Translations under genes and position numbers: made by a program
The notes under the pieces: generated by a model
The model's input: only the letters and a program-made list of their open reading frames with translations
The model's database searches: none
What the model was told of the DNA's origin: nothing
Assembly: GCA_944321715.1 (NCBI GenBank)
Contig: CALUMJ010000012.1
Location: forward strand, 1-52,224
Direction: 5' to 3'
From: an uncultured Muribaculaceae bacterium
GTDB lineage: Bacteria > Bacteroidota > Bacteroidia > Bacteroidales > Muribaculaceae
DNA length: 52,224 bases
Shown here: piece by piece, positions 52,158 to 52,224 of the stretch
Layout of the letters: each line of letters starts with the position of its first letter
How positions within the stretch are numbered: the first letter of the stretch is position 1

Positions 52158-52224
52158 CCTCCCCTTCGGGGGGAGGTTTGGTGGGGGCCTCGGTGGGCTA
52201 CGGTGGGGCTGCGGTGGAGGGCTT
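52158..52224. repeat. G-rich tandem repeat with a CCTCCCC hairpin at the window edge
   Basis: CCTCCCC (52158-52164) pairs with GGGGAGG (52170-52176). It is followed by CGGTGGG-type units about 11 nt apart (52191, 52201, 52212), which run to the end of the window. Nothing coding is evident here. Confidence 0.5.

Overview
The window looks like a chromosome segment from the order Bacteroidales, probably Muribaculaceae or a close relative. The evidence is the recurring Bacteroidetes promoter pattern (TTTG, about 20 nt, TAnnTTTG), AT-rich leaders with few Shine-Dalgarno sites, lipoproteins with acidic residues after the lipid-bearing Cys, a class III fructose-1,6-bisphosphatase, and fused sulfur-handling proteins. 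The family-level placement is inference. No rRNA, standard tRNA or CRISPR array was seen.

Layout. 1-3.7 kb: a possible invertible promoter in front of a 1005-aa surface lipoprotein with collagen-like repeats. 4-10.7 kb: dnaX, an Lrp/AsnC regulator, two FKBP isomerases, a sirtuin, and the psd-pssA pair for phosphatidylethanolamine synthesis. 10.7-15.9 kb: pgi, a small lipoprotein, a nitroreductase-like lipoprotein, obg and pgeF. 15.9-16.1 kb: an unidentified small RNA with its own promoter and terminator and a tRNA-like T arm. 16.2-19.3 kb: an operon of a SIS-only KdsD-like isomerase, a catalytically degenerate PfkB-like protein, a TPR protein and ribH. 19.6-24.2 kb, minus strand: a double-domain retropepsin-like protein, an alkaline phosphatase and a GH3-like protein. 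24.5-28.5 kb: a GT2-GT4-kinase-MFS operon, probably for LPS core or surface glycan. 28.7-29.9 kb: a C10-peptidase-like protein lacking the catalytic Cys region, and a small outer-membrane barrel. 30.1-33.7 kb: a four-domain CoA-disulfide-reductase/rhodanese/TusA/DsrE fusion, a MarR regulator and a flavin reductase.

33.8-45.5 kb is the accessory highlight. A 1626-aa protein fusing a DEDD exonuclease, a RecQ helicase and a UvrD helicase is transcribed away from a four-gene, translationally coupled jetABCD-like (Wadjet, SMC-like anti-plasmid) operon. The block looks more AT-rich than its surroundings. It is bordered by gene debris: a C-terminal sorting-domain remnant on the left, and on the right a frameshifted membrane-protein gene, a UppS fragment and an AraC C-terminal fragment. 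This fits a defence island in a turnover hotspot between the conserved backbone and mutS. 46.4-52.2 kb returns to backbone (mutS, class III fbp), then a small unknown protein.

Five copies of a ~175-bp palindromic element (terminal inverted repeats GARGGTGTATCAAAAT, two internal hairpins, a ~60-bp conserved core found in both orientations) lie between genes across the window. They look like a non-autonomous MITE-like family.
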